DNA of 64,000 nucleotides from JADCRZ01 sp037718865 (GCA_037718865.1 JBBJMP010000004.1:248001-312000), one strand, 5' to 3'; shown: positions 47,070 through 57,392, counted from the first letter of the stretch. Notes: generated by a model not told the origin, from the letters alone. Translations and numbers: made by a program.

Positions 47070-47936
47070 ATGAAAAGATCAATCATATACAGCCTTATTG
47101 CAATATTGATTTTCTCGGCCTGTCGCAAAGATGATAATATAAAAATTCCTGATTTAATAAGGGTGCCAGTGCCTTTATTGGTCAAGGATGCCACCGGTGA
47201 CCAGGTTATTTCTGCACAAGATCCTGATAAGTTTAGAGGAAAATTCGTAGTTGACATGTTTTTTAAAACGGATGTTCCACCGCAAAAAATGGACGTGGTG
47301 ATTATCAAGAATGGTAATAGAACAAACGTCAAAGTTGTTAAAGAAGGGATCACTGCATACCCAACTACATTAGAAGTTACGGGAGCCCAACTGGCCTCCT
47401 TGTTTGGGGCACCGGTAAAAGTAGGCGACAGGTTTGACATTGGTGTGGACATAACCACCAGTAACGGACAGAAATATTTAGCCTTCCCTACGGTAGGTGT
47501 ACCATACGGCACAGGTATCGCTAATCAACCAGGGGCAAGTACCCAGGTAAGATTTGAAGCTGTTTGCGCATTTACAGCAGCCGCCTACGCCGGAAATTTT
47601 GAGGTAGTGGTAGATGAGTGGGAAGATTATCACCCCGGTGATGTGATACCGGTTACAGTGGTTGATGCAAGTACCCTATCGTTTTTATATGGTGCCACAG
47701 GTGCTAAACCAATACTTGTAAAAGTGAATACCGGCACAAACGTAACATCTGTTGTTAAACAGTCATACGGTAACTATACAACGTCGCCTAATGTATCTAC
47801 CGAATTTTTTGCAGAAAGTGTTGCAGGAGCAGACAATTTTGTTGCACCCTGCGAATTAACGCTTAGCGTAAAATTAAATCACACGTCTGCACTTGGAAAT
47901 TACGGCAACTATATTATCAAGTTAAAGAAGAAATAA
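47070..47936 (+). CDS. Lipoprotein, third gene of the first SusCD operon
   Basis: A 288-residue predicted lipoprotein (Cys18 in IFSACRKDD). The middle and C-terminal parts are strand-rich (VPLLVKDATGDQVISAQD; YAGNFEVVVDEWEDYHPGD) and look like Ig-like or calycin-type domains. It starts 17 nt after the SusD gene and is followed by a strong terminator, so it is the last gene of this operon. It probably aids ligand capture at the surface. Family not recognised. Confidence 0.65.
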   Translation: MKRSIIYSLIAILIFSACRKDDNIKIPDLIRVPVPLLVKDATGDQVISAQDPDKFRGKFVVDMFFKTDVPPQKMDVVIIKNGNRTNVKVVKEGITAYPTTLEVTGAQLASLFGAPVKVGDRFDIGVDITTSNGQKYLAFPTVGVPYGTGIANQPGASTQVRFEAVCAFTAAAYAGNFEVVVDEWEDYHPGDVIPVTVVDASTLSFLYGATGAKPILVKVNTGTNVTSVVKQSYGNYTTSPNVSTEFFAESVAGADNFVAPCELTLSVKLNHTSALGNYGNYIIKLKKK

Positions 47937-47943
47937 ATGTTCA

Positions 47944-47978
47944 GGAAGTCGCCTTACTAAAAGGCGACTTCCTTTTTT
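47944..47978 (+). terminator. Intrinsic terminator after first SusCD operon
   Basis: A perfect 12-bp stem (47944-47955 with 47961-47972), 5-nt loop, then a T6 tract. It separates the two SusCD loci, so each needs its own promoter. Confidence 0.9.
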
Positions 47979-48057
47979 ACTTACACTATTATAAACAGGA
48001 TAAGCATTCTACGCCGGTAAAATACCCTCATAAAACTACTGATAACTATTTTCGTTT

Positions 48058-48079
48058 CAGTGGCTCAAAGTTGCCACTG
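48058..48079 (+). other. Hairpin in the leader of the second SusCD locus
   Basis: CAGTGGC (48058-48064) pairs with GCCACTG (48073-48079) around an 8-nt loop. It lies in the 298-nt gap before the second SusC gene, which otherwise shows no gene. It could be leader RNA structure or chance. Confidence 0.3.
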
Positions 48080-48234
48080 TTGTACAAACACACAAACAAT
48101 ACTTAGCATCCCTTACCCTCGTTCAGATTACATCTCCGTTAAGCCTGATAACAGCCATAATATCCTTGTTGATTACATGGATAACGCTTTGCTTGCCTAA
48201 TTAAAAATTTCATCATTTTTAAAAACCATGCACA

Positions 48235-51200
48235 ATGAGAAAGACGCTGATTTTCCTTCAGGCGCTATTACTTTTTTCAGTAATAGCCTTTTCACAATCA
48301 CGAACAATTACCGGTCAGGTTAAAGACGAAAGTGGCAATCCTGTGCCATTTGCGACGGTAGCTATCAGACAAACTGCTAATGGTCCTACATCAACCGGCA
48401 CTTCGGCCGATGCCAATGGGTATTTTAGCATTGAAGCAGGCAGTGCCAGGTCACTGGTATTTAGTTCCACCGGCTTTGATACCAAAGAGATTGCATTGGT
48501 GGCTGGCAAAAACGAGATAACTGTAGAGCTGGGAAGTTCTGCCCAGCTGATCAATGAAGTAGTAGTTACTGCCCTGGGTATCCGCAGAAATAAGAATGAA
48601 TTGCCATTTGCTGCCCAACAAATCAAAGGCGATCAGGTCAGTAATACGAGAGGGTCAAATTTTGTAAGTAATTTATCAGGTAAAATATCCGGATTAGAAG
48701 TCAGGCAGAATAATACGTTAGGAGGATCTACCAACGTGGTGATCCGCGGTTACAAATCGTTGACCAGCTCTAACCAGGCCTTATTTGTTATTGACGGGGT
48801 TCCTGTAGACAATTCCAATACAAATAGTAACGGCGTTGCTGATCCACTGAACCGAAATCAACTCGGAGGCAGAGGAGGTTATGATTATGGCAACGCTTCC
48901 GCCGATATCAACCCTGATGACATCGAATCCGTGAATGTATTAAAGGGTGCCGCAGCCACCGCTCTGTATGGCTATCGCGCCAGTAACGGTGTTGTGCTGA
49001 TCACTACTAAAAAGAATGCAAGAGGCCTTGGCGTTACAATAAACTCAGGAGTTACCGCAGGGTTTATTGATAAAAGCACTTTTGTAAAATATCAACATCA
49101 ATACGGAGGGGGTTATGGAAATTATTACGGCCCAGATGAAGATGCATATTTCAATCAGGCCGATGCAAATGGTGATGGTGTTTTAGACCTTATTGTTCCT
49201 ACAACGGAGGATGCCTCTTATGGGGGCAAATTCGATCCCAGCCTCCTGGTTTACCAATGGAATGCTTTTGATCCATCATCGCCTAACTACAGAAAAGCAA
49301 CGCCATGGGTTGCCGCGGCTAATGACCCGCTAAGTTTTTTTGAAAGTCCGGTAAGCTTTAACAACAGCGTATTTATTGATGGAGGAAGCGATAAAGGCAA
49401 CTTTAAACTGGGTTATACCAGAACCGACGATAAGGGCCTGCTGCCAAATAGTAATATCAGGAAAGACCTGATCAATCTGGGCGCATCTTACAATATATCC
49501 GATAAATTAACGGCTACTGCATCCGTAAATTTTTCAAAGATCAACGGACGGGGAAGGTACGGAACCGGGTATGAGTCAAGAAACCCGGCCACCCAGTTCA
49601 GACAGTGGTGGCAAACCAACGTAGACGTTAAAGAACAGAAGGATGCTTATTTCAGAACGCGTAAGAATGTCACCTGGAATTGGGGCGACCCGTTGGAAGA
49701 AAATCCTGGTCCTATCTATTGGGATAATATCTATTGGACCAGACATGAGAATTTTCAGAATGACCAGCGCTTCAGGTATTTTGCCAATGCCAGCCTTAGT
49801 TATAAAATTACTGACTGGCTGAACGTATTGGGCAGGGTTGCCCTGGATTCTTATGATGAGCTGCAGGAAGAAAGAATTGCGGTTGGCAGTGTTGACCCTT
49901 CCGAGTATTCACGTTTCAGCCGCTCCCGGCGCGAATATAATTATGACCTGTTGATCAACCTTGACAGGAATATCTCCAGTAATCTCAACCTGAAAGCCCT
50001 GCTGGGATCTAACATCAGAAGAACCCGTATGCAGAGCCAGTTTGCTGAAACAAACGGGGGTTTGTTTGTGGAACGTTTGTATTCCCTGGCGAATTCACTG
50101 AACCAGATCAAGGCGCCTGAAGAAGCCGATGAGAGAATAGGGGTAGATGGCTATTTTGCCGGGGTGACCTTAACCTGGAAAGAAATGATAACCTTAGATG
50201 GAACGATCAGGCAGGACAAGGCATCGACGCTGCCTGAAGCCAACAATACTTTTTATTACCCTGCTATTTCAGCAGGATTTATATTCTCAAAGTTACTGCC
50301 TGATACCAGGTGGCTGTCTTTTGGCAAGGTCAGGGCCAATTATGCGGAAGTAGGTTCGGGTAGTGAACGCTTTGCGGCGCTTAATGACTCATATGAAAAG
50401 CCTGCGCCTTTTGGATCAACCACTGTATATACTTTGCGTGACACCAAGAACAATGCAGACCTGAAACCTGAGCGTACAAAGAGTTATGAAGTCGGTCTGG
50501 AAGCTTCTTTCCTGAATAGCAGACTTGGTTTTGATGTTTCCTACTACAATACCCAGACGATCGACCAGATCCTGCCTGCTTCGGTTTCCTTCGCCACTGG
50601 TTATAATTTTAAGTTTGTCAATGCTGGAACCATTAAGAATAATGGTGTTGAACTTTCTGTGTATGCAACACCGGTAAAATTCCGTGATTTCACCTGGACG
50701 GTAAATGTTAACTGGTCGAGGAACAGGAATAAAGTAACGGAGCTTTTTGAAGGTTCCGACAACCTGGTTATACAGGCTTACCAGGGAGGAGTTTCTATAA
50801 ATGCCACATTAGGACAGCCTTACGGTACGTTAAGAGGAGAAAATTTTATTTATACAAACGGCCAGAAGACGGTTGGTGCCAATGGTATCTATCTTAAATC
50901 AGCTACTGCCAATGAAGTTATCGGTAATGCCAATCCCGACTGGATTGGAGGCGTTTCCAACACTTTGAGGTATAAAGACCTTTCAATGGGTTTTCTTGTT
51001 GATGTTCGCCATGGGGGTGACCTGTTTTCACTGGATCAGTATTATGGATTAGCTACTGGTATCTCGGAAGCTACCACCTTTAACAACGACCTTGGAAACC
51101 CGGTAAGAAATTCCTTAGCGCAGGGAGGAGGTGTTGTCCTGCCTGGTGTTACTATCGATGGAAAACCAAATACCACCAGGGCAAGCGCGCAGGTGTTTGG

Positions 51201-51492
51201 ATTGTTTGGCTACCGCAGAACCCCGGCTGCTGGTTTTGTTTATGATGCCAGCTACGTAAAACTAAGGGAAGCTACGCTGACGTATTCCATACCTAAAGCA
51301 AAAATGGCCAGGCTGGCTCCTTTCAAGGGTATCGATTTTTCACTGGTTGGAAGGAACCTTTGGATCATACATAAAAACCTTCCGTATGCTGATCCTGAAG
51401 AAGGGATAAGTTCCGGTAATGCCCAAGGTTACCAGGGGGGTGCTTACCCAACAGTGCGTCAAATCGGATTTAATGTCAAATTAAGATTCTAA
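48235..51492 (+). CDS. SusC/RagA-type TonB-linked outer membrane transporter (second copy)
   Basis: A 1085-residue SusC-like protein with signal peptide (MRKTLIFLQALLLFSVIAFS), carboxypeptidase-like domain (GQVKDESGNPVPFATVAIRQ), INEVVVTALG, plug domain (VIDGVPVDNSN, LYGYRASNGVVLITTKKN) and a barrel ending in NVKLRF. It resembles the upstream transporter in plan but clearly differs in sequence, so it is not a recent duplicate. A SusD-like gene follows 14 nt downstream. Confidence 0.93.
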   Translation: MRKTLIFLQALLLFSVIAFSQSRTITGQVKDESGNPVPFATVAIRQTANGPTSTGTSADANGYFSIEAGSARSLVFSSTGFDTKEIALVAGKNEITVELGSSAQLINEVVVTALGIRRNKNELPFAAQQIKGDQVSNTRGSNFVSNLSGKISGLEVRQNNTLGGSTNVVIRGYKSLTSSNQALFVIDGVPVDNSNTNSNGVADPLNRNQLGGRGGYDYGNASADINPDDIESVNVLKGAAATALYGYRASNGVVLITTKKNARGLGVTINSGVTAGFIDKSTFVKYQHQYGGGYGNYYGPDEDAYFNQADANGDGVLDLIVPTTEDASYGGKFDPSLLVYQWNAFDPSSPNYRKATPWVAAANDPLSFFESPVSFNNSVFIDGGSDKGNFKLGYTRTDDKGLLPNSNIRKDLINLGASYNISDKLTATASVNFSKINGRGRYGTGYESRNPATQFRQWWQTNVDVKEQKDAYFRTRKNVTWNWGDPLEENPGPIYWDNIYWTRHENFQNDQRFRYFANASLSYKITDWLNVLGRVALDSYDELQEERIAVGSVDPSEYSRFSRSRREYNYDLLINLDRNISSNLNLKALLGSNIRRTRMQSQFAETNGGLFVERLYSLANSLNQIKAPEEADERIGVDGYFAGVTLTWKEMITLDGTIRQDKASTLPEANNTFYYPAISAGFIFSKLLPDTRWLSFGKVRANYAEVGSGSERFAALNDSYEKPAPFGSTTVYTLRDTKNNADLKPERTKSYEVGLEASFLNSRLGFDVSYYNTQTIDQILPASVSFATGYNFKFVNAGTIKNNGVELSVYATPVKFRDFTWTVNVNWSRNRNKVTELFEGSDNLVIQAYQGGVSINATLGQPYGTLRGENFIYTNGQKTVGANGIYLKSATANEVIGNANPDWIGGVSNTLRYKDLSMGFLVDVRHGGDLFSLDQYYGLATGISEATTFNNDLGNPVRNSLAQGGGVVLPGVTIDGKPNTTRASAQVFGLFGYRRTPAAGFVYDASYVKLREATLTYSIPKAKMARLAPFKGIDFSLVGRNLWIIHKNLPYADPEEGISSGNAQGYQGGAYPTVRQIGFNVKLRF

Positions 51493-51506
51493 AAATAATC
51501 GGTAAT

Positions 51507-52928
51507 ATGAAAAAGCTAATTATAGTATCGGCGGTTCTATTCATGCTGGCTTCCTGTACCAAAGATATTTCGAAGCTGAACGTTGATACCAAAAACGCGA
51601 CGAATGTGCCATCGCAGACCTTGTTCTCGAATGCACAGAAAAATCTGGCTGATGCCATGTCCAGTTCTAATATAAACACCAACATATTCAGGCTGCTGGC
51701 CCAGCACTGGACCACTACTACCTATACGGATGAGCCCAATTACGATTTAAATACAAGAGGCATTCCCCAGATCTGGTGGAGAACCCTGTATCGCGACGTA
51801 CTGATAGACCTGACGGAGGCAAAAAGATTGCTGGCAACTGAAGCATCCGTTGATGCCGTCAAGAAAAATCAGATGGCAATGATTGACATCATGCAGGTCT
51901 ATACGTACTATGTACTGGTTAATACATACGGAAATATCCCCTATACGGAAGCATCCGATTATAACAAAGTATTCCCGAAATACGATGATGCAAAAACCGT
52001 GTATTATGACCTGCTGACCAGGCTTGATGCAGATATTGCAGCCTTAAATACAGCGGCCAAGGGGTATGAAGTTGGCGACCTTTTATATGATGACAATATT
52101 ACATCGTGGAAAAAATTTGGTAATTCACTGAAGCTAAAAATGGGCATTCTTCTGGTAGATGTTGATGCTGCAAAAGCAAAATCAGTAGTTGAAGCTGCTG
52201 CACCAAATACCTTCACTTCAAATGCAGATAATGCCATCTTTACCTACCTGAATGCACCACCGAACACCAACCCGATCTGGGTGGACCTCGTTCAAAGCAA
52301 CAGGCAGGATTTTATTTCAGCGAATACCCTTGTAGACCGGTTGAACGCCTTAGTTGATCCGAGAAGGCAATTTTACCTGACAGAAGTGGAAGGAGGCGGT
52401 TATAAAGGAGGTACTTATGGAGCCAGCAACAGTTATATTAATTTCTCAAAACCTGATGAAAAGATTGTGGCCCCTGATTTTGCAGGAGACCTTTTAGACT
52501 ACGCGGAAATTGAATTTTATAAGGCTGAAGCCGTTGAAAGAGGAATGAATGTAGCCGGTACAGCAGAGCAACACTATAACAATGCCATTGAAGCTTCTAT
52601 TAAATACTGGGGAGGTACCGACGCTGATGTAAGCAGCTACCTGTCCCAGCCGCAGGTGGCTTATGCAACCGCTGCCGGAGATTTTAAACAGAAAATCGGT
52701 ACGCAGATATGGATCGCACTATACAATAGGGGATTTGACGCATGGACAGCCTGGAGAAAATATGACTATCCTGTGCTCATTGCTCCTCCTAATGCCGACT
52801 CGCCGGTTCCGCAGCGTTTTACTTATCCCGTTAATGAGCAAAATCTGAATGTAACCAATTATAACGCGGCCTCCGCTGCCATCGGTGGCGATAAGGTCAC
52901 CACCAAGTTGTTCTGGGATAAATTGTAA
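51507..52928 (+). CDS. SusD/RagB-like lipoprotein (second copy)
   Basis: A 473-residue lipoprotein, Cys17 in FMLASCTKD, then ISKLNVDTKNATNVPSQTLF as in SusD-like_2 proteins. Helical core around IPQIWWRTLYRDVLIDLTEA and NTYGNIPYTEASDYNKVFPK. About 100 residues shorter than the first SusD, mainly in the central loops. Partner of the second SusC-type transporter. No hydrolase or regulator is in its operon. Confidence 0.9.
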   Translation: MKKLIIVSAVLFMLASCTKDISKLNVDTKNATNVPSQTLFSNAQKNLADAMSSSNINTNIFRLLAQHWTTTTYTDEPNYDLNTRGIPQIWWRTLYRDVLIDLTEAKRLLATEASVDAVKKNQMAMIDIMQVYTYYVLVNTYGNIPYTEASDYNKVFPKYDDAKTVYYDLLTRLDADIAALNTAAKGYEVGDLLYDDNITSWKKFGNSLKLKMGILLVDVDAAKAKSVVEAAAPNTFTSNADNAIFTYLNAPPNTNPIWVDLVQSNRQDFISANTLVDRLNALVDPRRQFYLTEVEGGGYKGGTYGASNSYINFSKPDEKIVAPDFAGDLLDYAEIEFYKAEAVERGMNVAGTAEQHYNNAIEASIKYWGGTDADVSSYLSQPQVAYATAAGDFKQKIGTQIWIALYNRGFDAWTAWRKYDYPVLIAPPNADSPVPQRFTYPVNEQNLNVTNYNAASAAIGGDKVTTKLFWDKL

Positions 52929-52949
52929 TAAAAGTCCGGAGTTGGTTTT

Positions 52950-52990
52950 AGAGAATAGAGATCCTCATTGGGATCTCTATTCTCTTTTTA
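52950..52990 (+). terminator. Intrinsic terminator after second SusCD operon
   Basis: A 15-bp perfect stem (52950-52964 with 52971-52985), 6-nt loop and a following T tract. Confidence 0.9.
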
Positions 52991-53084
52991 TACAGACGAT
53001 AAACAGCTTAATTTCATTTGGCGCAAGTGATCATTATTAATCACTTATCGGTCAGTTTAATTAGCTTCGCAAAAAAGAATCGAT

Positions 53085-53399
53085 ATGGAAAATCAGAACA
53101 ATCAGCCTAACCAGTTAAATATAGAGATCTCGGAAGAAACTGCTGAAGGTCAATATGCAAATCTGGCGATTATTACACATTCACATGCTGAGTTTGTTAT
53201 TGATTTTGTAAATGTTATGCCTGGCACACCGAAGAGCAAGGTCAAGTCGAGGATCATATTAACTCCCCAGCATGCCAAGCGTTTTATGAAAGCCTTGCTG
53301 GAAAACGTCAGCCGTTTTGAAGCGGTCAATGGTGAGATACAAGACCTAGAAGCTGTTGAACTTCCGATGAATTTCGGCGGCCCGACGGCGCAGGCGTGA
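53085..53399 (+). CDS. DUF3467 family protein
   Basis: A 104-residue cytoplasmic protein matching DUF3467: LNIEISEETAEGQYANLAII, then SHAEFVIDFVNVMPG and SRIILTPQHAKRFMKALLEN. The family is widespread and uncharacterised. Monocistronic, 156 nt after the second SusD gene. Confidence 0.85.
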   Translation: MENQNNQPNQLNIEISEETAEGQYANLAIITHSHAEFVIDFVNVMPGTPKSKVKSRIILTPQHAKRFMKALLENVSRFEAVNGEIQDLEAVELPMNFGGPTAQA

Positions 53400-53489
53400 A
53401 AGAGAATGTGCAAATGTGCAATGCAAGACGACCCCTGGTTGGTGGTTTCACCAACTACTACCGTAGTCCATTCAGCCAAGCGTATTTAT

Positions 53490-54785
53490 TCAGCTCATCG
53501 TGAATTTTTTAATACCGTCCACCAATACATCCAGGTTCTTTGCTGTCGTATATACGTTCGGCGTGATCCGTACCCCTTTAATATTTTCCCATTCTATTCC
53601 CACAGTGTGAATTTTATAATTATTGAAAAGAAAAGAATCAAGCTCCCCGGGTTTTTTCCCCTCTATGGCAATCAAACCTATGGCACATCCGAACCCGGCT
53701 TTCATAGAGGTGCATAGCCTTACTTTCGGAATGTCTTTAACCTGGTTCATCCAATAGTTTTTTAAGTAAAGCAATCGCTCTTCTTTTCTCTTTCCATTGA
53801 TCATGTTGTGAAATTCAATGGCCTTGCCTATAGCTTGTTCAATAAAAAAGGGGCGTGTGCCTAAATGCTCAAACTTGCGGATGTCATCCTCTTCCGGATC
53901 GGCAGCGGCAAACAGCGGATATAATTTTTTGATGCGGTTCTTCTTTACAAAAAGCAAGCCGCTGCCTATGCAGGCGCTCAGCCATTTGTGCAGGCTGGTC
54001 CCAAAGTAATCGGCACCTAATTCAGGAATGGTGAATTGGAAGTGCGCAAAGCTGTGTGCTCCGTCTACCACTACCTGTATATCCTGTACGTGGGCCGCAT
54101 CAGCAATTTTTTTTACCGGAAGAATTTGACCGTTCCAGTTAATGATATGGGTAACATGAACAATTTTTGTGTTGGACGTGAATTTTTGGATATATGCATT
54201 GGCAAGGTACTCATTGCTTTCGCTGGGTAATTCCAGGTTGACCCATACCAGTTTGATGCCATCCCGCTTTTCCCTTTGCTTCCACGCGTTGATCATATTG
54301 GGATAGTCTTGTTTGCTCAATACCACTTCATCACCCTGTTTGAGGTCAAGACCGAAAATTACTGTTTCCAAAGCTTCTGAGGCATTTCGCTGAATGGCTA
54401 TCTCATCGGCATCACAACCAGCCAGCAGTGCAAGGTTTCTCCTCAGCGGTTCACGGCCCTGGTCTAATATCCTCCACATGTAATAGCTTGGGGCTTCGTT
54501 GGAGAGGTCATGATATCTTTTCATGGCTTCCTGTACCGGCTTGGGAGACGGCGCCACGCCGCCGTTATTTAAATTTATGATGGATGGAGATACGGTGTAA
54601 GACTGCTGCACGTAATACCAGAAGTCTTCATCCCCAGCCAGGCTTTCAGGAGAAAGGTTGCGGGTCTGTTCCAGCGCGTTGACGAGCCTGCGGGTCCATG
54701 CCGGTTGTATAAAGCTGTTAAGCATAGGAATAGCTAAAACACTGCCTGCTGTGTGTAAAAAAGATCGGCGGTTAAAGTGGAACAT
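53490..54785 (-). CDS. Class V aminotransferase-fold protein, Tat-exported (isopenicillin N epimerase-like)
   Basis: A 431-residue PLP enzyme of aminotransferase class V. A twin-arginine-like leader (FNRRSFLHTAGSVLAIPML) suggests periplasmic export. PLP site: VVVDGAHSFAHFQF with the cofactor Asp, and the Schiff-base Lys in GTSLHKWLSACIGSG. Closest by character to isopenicillin N epimerase/cysteine desulfurase-like proteins annotated in Bacteroidota. Substrate unknown; it faces the polysaccharide lyase gene divergently. Confidence 0.85.
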   Translation of the reverse strand: MFHFNRRSFLHTAGSVLAIPMLNSFIQPAWTRRLVNALEQTRNLSPESLAGDEDFWYYVQQSYTVSPSIINLNNGGVAPSPKPVQEAMKRYHDLSNEAPSYYMWRILDQGREPLRRNLALLAGCDADEIAIQRNASEALETVIFGLDLKQGDEVVLSKQDYPNMINAWKQREKRDGIKLVWVNLELPSESNEYLANAYIQKFTSNTKIVHVTHIINWNGQILPVKKIADAAHVQDIQVVVDGAHSFAHFQFTIPELGADYFGTSLHKWLSACIGSGLLFVKKNRIKKLYPLFAAADPEEDDIRKFEHLGTRPFFIEQAIGKAIEFHNMINGKRKEERLLYLKNYWMNQVKDIPKVRLCTSMKAGFGCAIGLIAIEGKKPGELDSFLFNNYKIHTVGIEWENIKGVRITPNVYTTAKNLDVLVDGIKKFTMS

Positions 54786-54944
54786 TCCAATAGGTTTTAA
54801 AGGGGGAATAGGAAATTAATAAAAAAATCCAATAGAACACTTAATTGTTTCTTTTGGCTTTCAAGCTCAGGCTTCTCTGTAATCTGTTTAAACCGTTTTG
54901 TTCAATATCTTTAGAGCTGCAAGTTTTTATTAATCCCTTTTTCG

Positions 54945-57083
54945 ATGAAACGATTTTTATCAACGTTTGCGCTCATCACATGTTGTTTACTTCTTTCCGG
55001 CCAGAGTAAGCATAACGATACTGCGGGCCTGAAACTGCTTTTCAATAAGCGAAGTTTTGAAAATATAAAAGCCAATATCGCGAAATACGCATGGGCCAGA
55101 AATGCTTACAATGACGTGCTTGCAAACGCCGATAAATGGGTAAACAAACCTGTGCTGATACCTCCACGCGGCGGTAACTGGATTCATTATTATGTAAGTC
55201 CTAAAGACGGGTCTTCACTAAGAACCGGTAAAGAAATAGCTCCGTGGCAGTGGGAGCACATAAGCACAGCAACGGGTGAGGTCTACAAGGGAGACTCTTT
55301 GCATATAAGGTATGATTTTGATGGGTGCGTTCTTTATGGATATCATCAACAACTTGCCCATGCTTTATACAATCTTGGTTTGGCGTTTCAGTTAACCGAC
55401 GACGTTAGGTATGCAGACAAGGCCAGGACGATACTTATCGGCTATACGGACATTTATTTGAAACTGCCCATCCGTGACAAGACGGGCACGTATAACCTGA
55501 ATGACAGTACGGGTGCCGGCCATATTTGCGTTCAGACGCTTGACGAAGCGGTATGGCTGATAACCATTGTGCAGGGAGCTGATATGATTTGGGGTCAGCT
55601 CACGGCGAATGAAAAAGGATATATAAAAGAGCGTTTCTTGTTACCCGCTACAGACGTAATTATGGCACACCGCATGGAGCTACACAATATACAGTGCTGG
55701 AAGAATGCTGCAGTGGGGATGACGGGATTTCTCCTGAATGACGAAAGATTAATAGACAATGCCATGAATGATTCTGTTGGTGGCTTTAACAGGCAGCTGA
55801 GAGAGGGAGTGACCCGTGAAGGCCTTTGGTGGGAAAGAAGCCCGAGTTACCATTTTTATGCTGTTACCCCACTAATTTATCTTGCTGAAACTGCACTACA
55901 GAATAATTACCCGGTAGATATGACCGTGATCAAACGGCTGTTCGACGGCCCGATTGCCATATCCAATTCTTTTCTGACACTGCCGGCCTTCAATGATTCA
56001 AACCCCACGAACCTGGAAGGCAGCGCCGATCTGTATGTTTGGGCTTATGCGCACTTCAAGGACGAAAGTTATGTAAGCATCATTTCCAGGCAGGTTCCCA
56101 ATTCCGTGTTCTCTCTCGTATACAGGCAGGAAGAGCTTCCTGCATCTAAAAGCCCGCCGAAAAAGAGTGTCGATATGCAAGACACAAGATTTGCCGTCCT
56201 CGTTAAAGGCGCACAAGAAAATGCTGCGTGGCTGGTTTTGAAATATGACACGAATGCAGGTGGCTGGCATAGCCAGGACGATAAGTTAAGCTTTGTTCTA
56301 TATAAAGGCCGGCAGGAAATTGCCGTCGATCCAGGAGTTGAAAGATATGGCTCCATTTTACATAATGGATGGTTTCTTTCTACATTTGCTCATAATTCCC
56401 TGCTTGTCGATGAAAAACAACAGAGCCGTGCCGGTGGCGAAATGATCGCATTTGGTTCCAAAAGAAATGCGGATTACCTCGTAACACGGTGCAACGGCGC
56501 TTATGAAGGTGTTGAGCTCCGCCGCAGTATTGCCATGCTCGACTCCACAAATATTCTTGTGATTGATCAATTCATTTCAGACGAAACGCACACATACGAT
56601 GTTCCGTATCACCAACAGGGAAACTGGCAGCTGTTGCCAAAAGGAGAGCCATGGATTGCTCCGGATAAACGGGGATATAAATTTCTGGCAAACGCTACCA
56701 TAAGAAAAGCAAAAAGCAATCAGGCATTGTCCACCCGGCTGGATTCCGGAGAAGAAATAGCCATTTCTGTTCATACTCCTGCAGGTGAATCCATGGAGAT
56801 CATCACCAGCATGGGAATATTCAGGAATAATGCTAAGGCTCCGGCATTGATCCTCCGGCAACGCGGAAAAGAAGCCCTGTTTGTATGGTGTATTTCGCTT
56901 GATGGCAAACCGGTAGAACTAAAATCTTCACCCGTAAAAAACAACAAAGGCAGCTTACTGCCACTTTCCAGGGGATGTATAATTAACGTAACAAGTGACG
57001 GAGGAAAAAGATGGACCGTTTATAACAACCCCGATAAGGTGGCCTTGCAAAACGGTAGCGACGAAGCCTTTGATGTTTTTTAA
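54945..57083 (+). CDS. Polysaccharide lyase (alginate lyase plus heparinase II/III-like domains)
   Basis: A 712-residue exported lyase. The N-terminal alpha/alpha toroid (about 30-370) has alginate-lyase-like text: GHICVQTLDEAVWLITIVQG, HNIQCWKNAAVGMTGFLL and EGLWWERSPSYHFYAVTPL with candidate His/Tyr catalytic residues. The C-terminal heparinase II/III beta domain (about 390-650) has GWHSQDDKLSFVLYKGR and STFAHNSLLVDEKQQ. Such enzymes cleave uronic-acid polysaccharides by beta-elimination, making the unsaturated ends that GH88 and KduI (22.6-24.6 kb) process. Exact substrate unknown. Confidence 0.85.
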   Translation: MKRFLSTFALITCCLLLSGQSKHNDTAGLKLLFNKRSFENIKANIAKYAWARNAYNDVLANADKWVNKPVLIPPRGGNWIHYYVSPKDGSSLRTGKEIAPWQWEHISTATGEVYKGDSLHIRYDFDGCVLYGYHQQLAHALYNLGLAFQLTDDVRYADKARTILIGYTDIYLKLPIRDKTGTYNLNDSTGAGHICVQTLDEAVWLITIVQGADMIWGQLTANEKGYIKERFLLPATDVIMAHRMELHNIQCWKNAAVGMTGFLLNDERLIDNAMNDSVGGFNRQLREGVTREGLWWERSPSYHFYAVTPLIYLAETALQNNYPVDMTVIKRLFDGPIAISNSFLTLPAFNDSNPTNLEGSADLYVWAYAHFKDESYVSIISRQVPNSVFSLVYRQEELPASKSPPKKSVDMQDTRFAVLVKGAQENAAWLVLKYDTNAGGWHSQDDKLSFVLYKGRQEIAVDPGVERYGSILHNGWFLSTFAHNSLLVDEKQQSRAGGEMIAFGSKRNADYLVTRCNGAYEGVELRRSIAMLDSTNILVIDQFISDETHTYDVPYHQQGNWQLLPKGEPWIAPDKRGYKFLANATIRKAKSNQALSTRLDSGEEIAISVHTPAGESMEIITSMGIFRNNAKAPALILRQRGKEALFVWCISLDGKPVELKSSPVKNNKGSLLPLSRGCIINVTSDGGKRWTVYNNPDKVALQNGSDEAFDVF

Positions 57084-57392
57084 AGAAGTATTCTCGTTAT
57101 ACCTATTCCGTCAACAGTAGTATAAAGAATGAAATCTTATGCTGGCAATTGGAGAATAAACAATACCCTTTACAATAATCCTTATCCGAAAAGATGAAAT
57201 AACCTATGCACAGGCGCTTTCAGTCTTTTGAGGTACAAGTGGGGTACAAAACAGCCAGGTTTCTTGCATACAGCGCCTAGCCAAAACCGCTTGTTGGATA
57301 CCATGTAGGGCAAAATTTCTTTATAAAATAAGTGAAATCATCTATAATTTTCTAAAAGCATTTTGTACCTTGGCAAATTAATCCCCTTAAAG
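57084..57392. other. 309-nt spacer before the accessory region
   Basis: No gene is supported. It contains GGTACAA twice, 11 nt apart (start near 57231), and an inverted TTGTACC near 57363, just before the first small gene. This is the boundary between core genes and the array of small paralogues; it may be an old junction. Confidence 0.4.

Noticed and set aside
57220..57370. Possible attachment site or integrase remnant with GGTACAA repeats
   Set aside because: No integrase gene or tRNA is in the window, and the repeats are only 7 bp; kept only as a spacer note.
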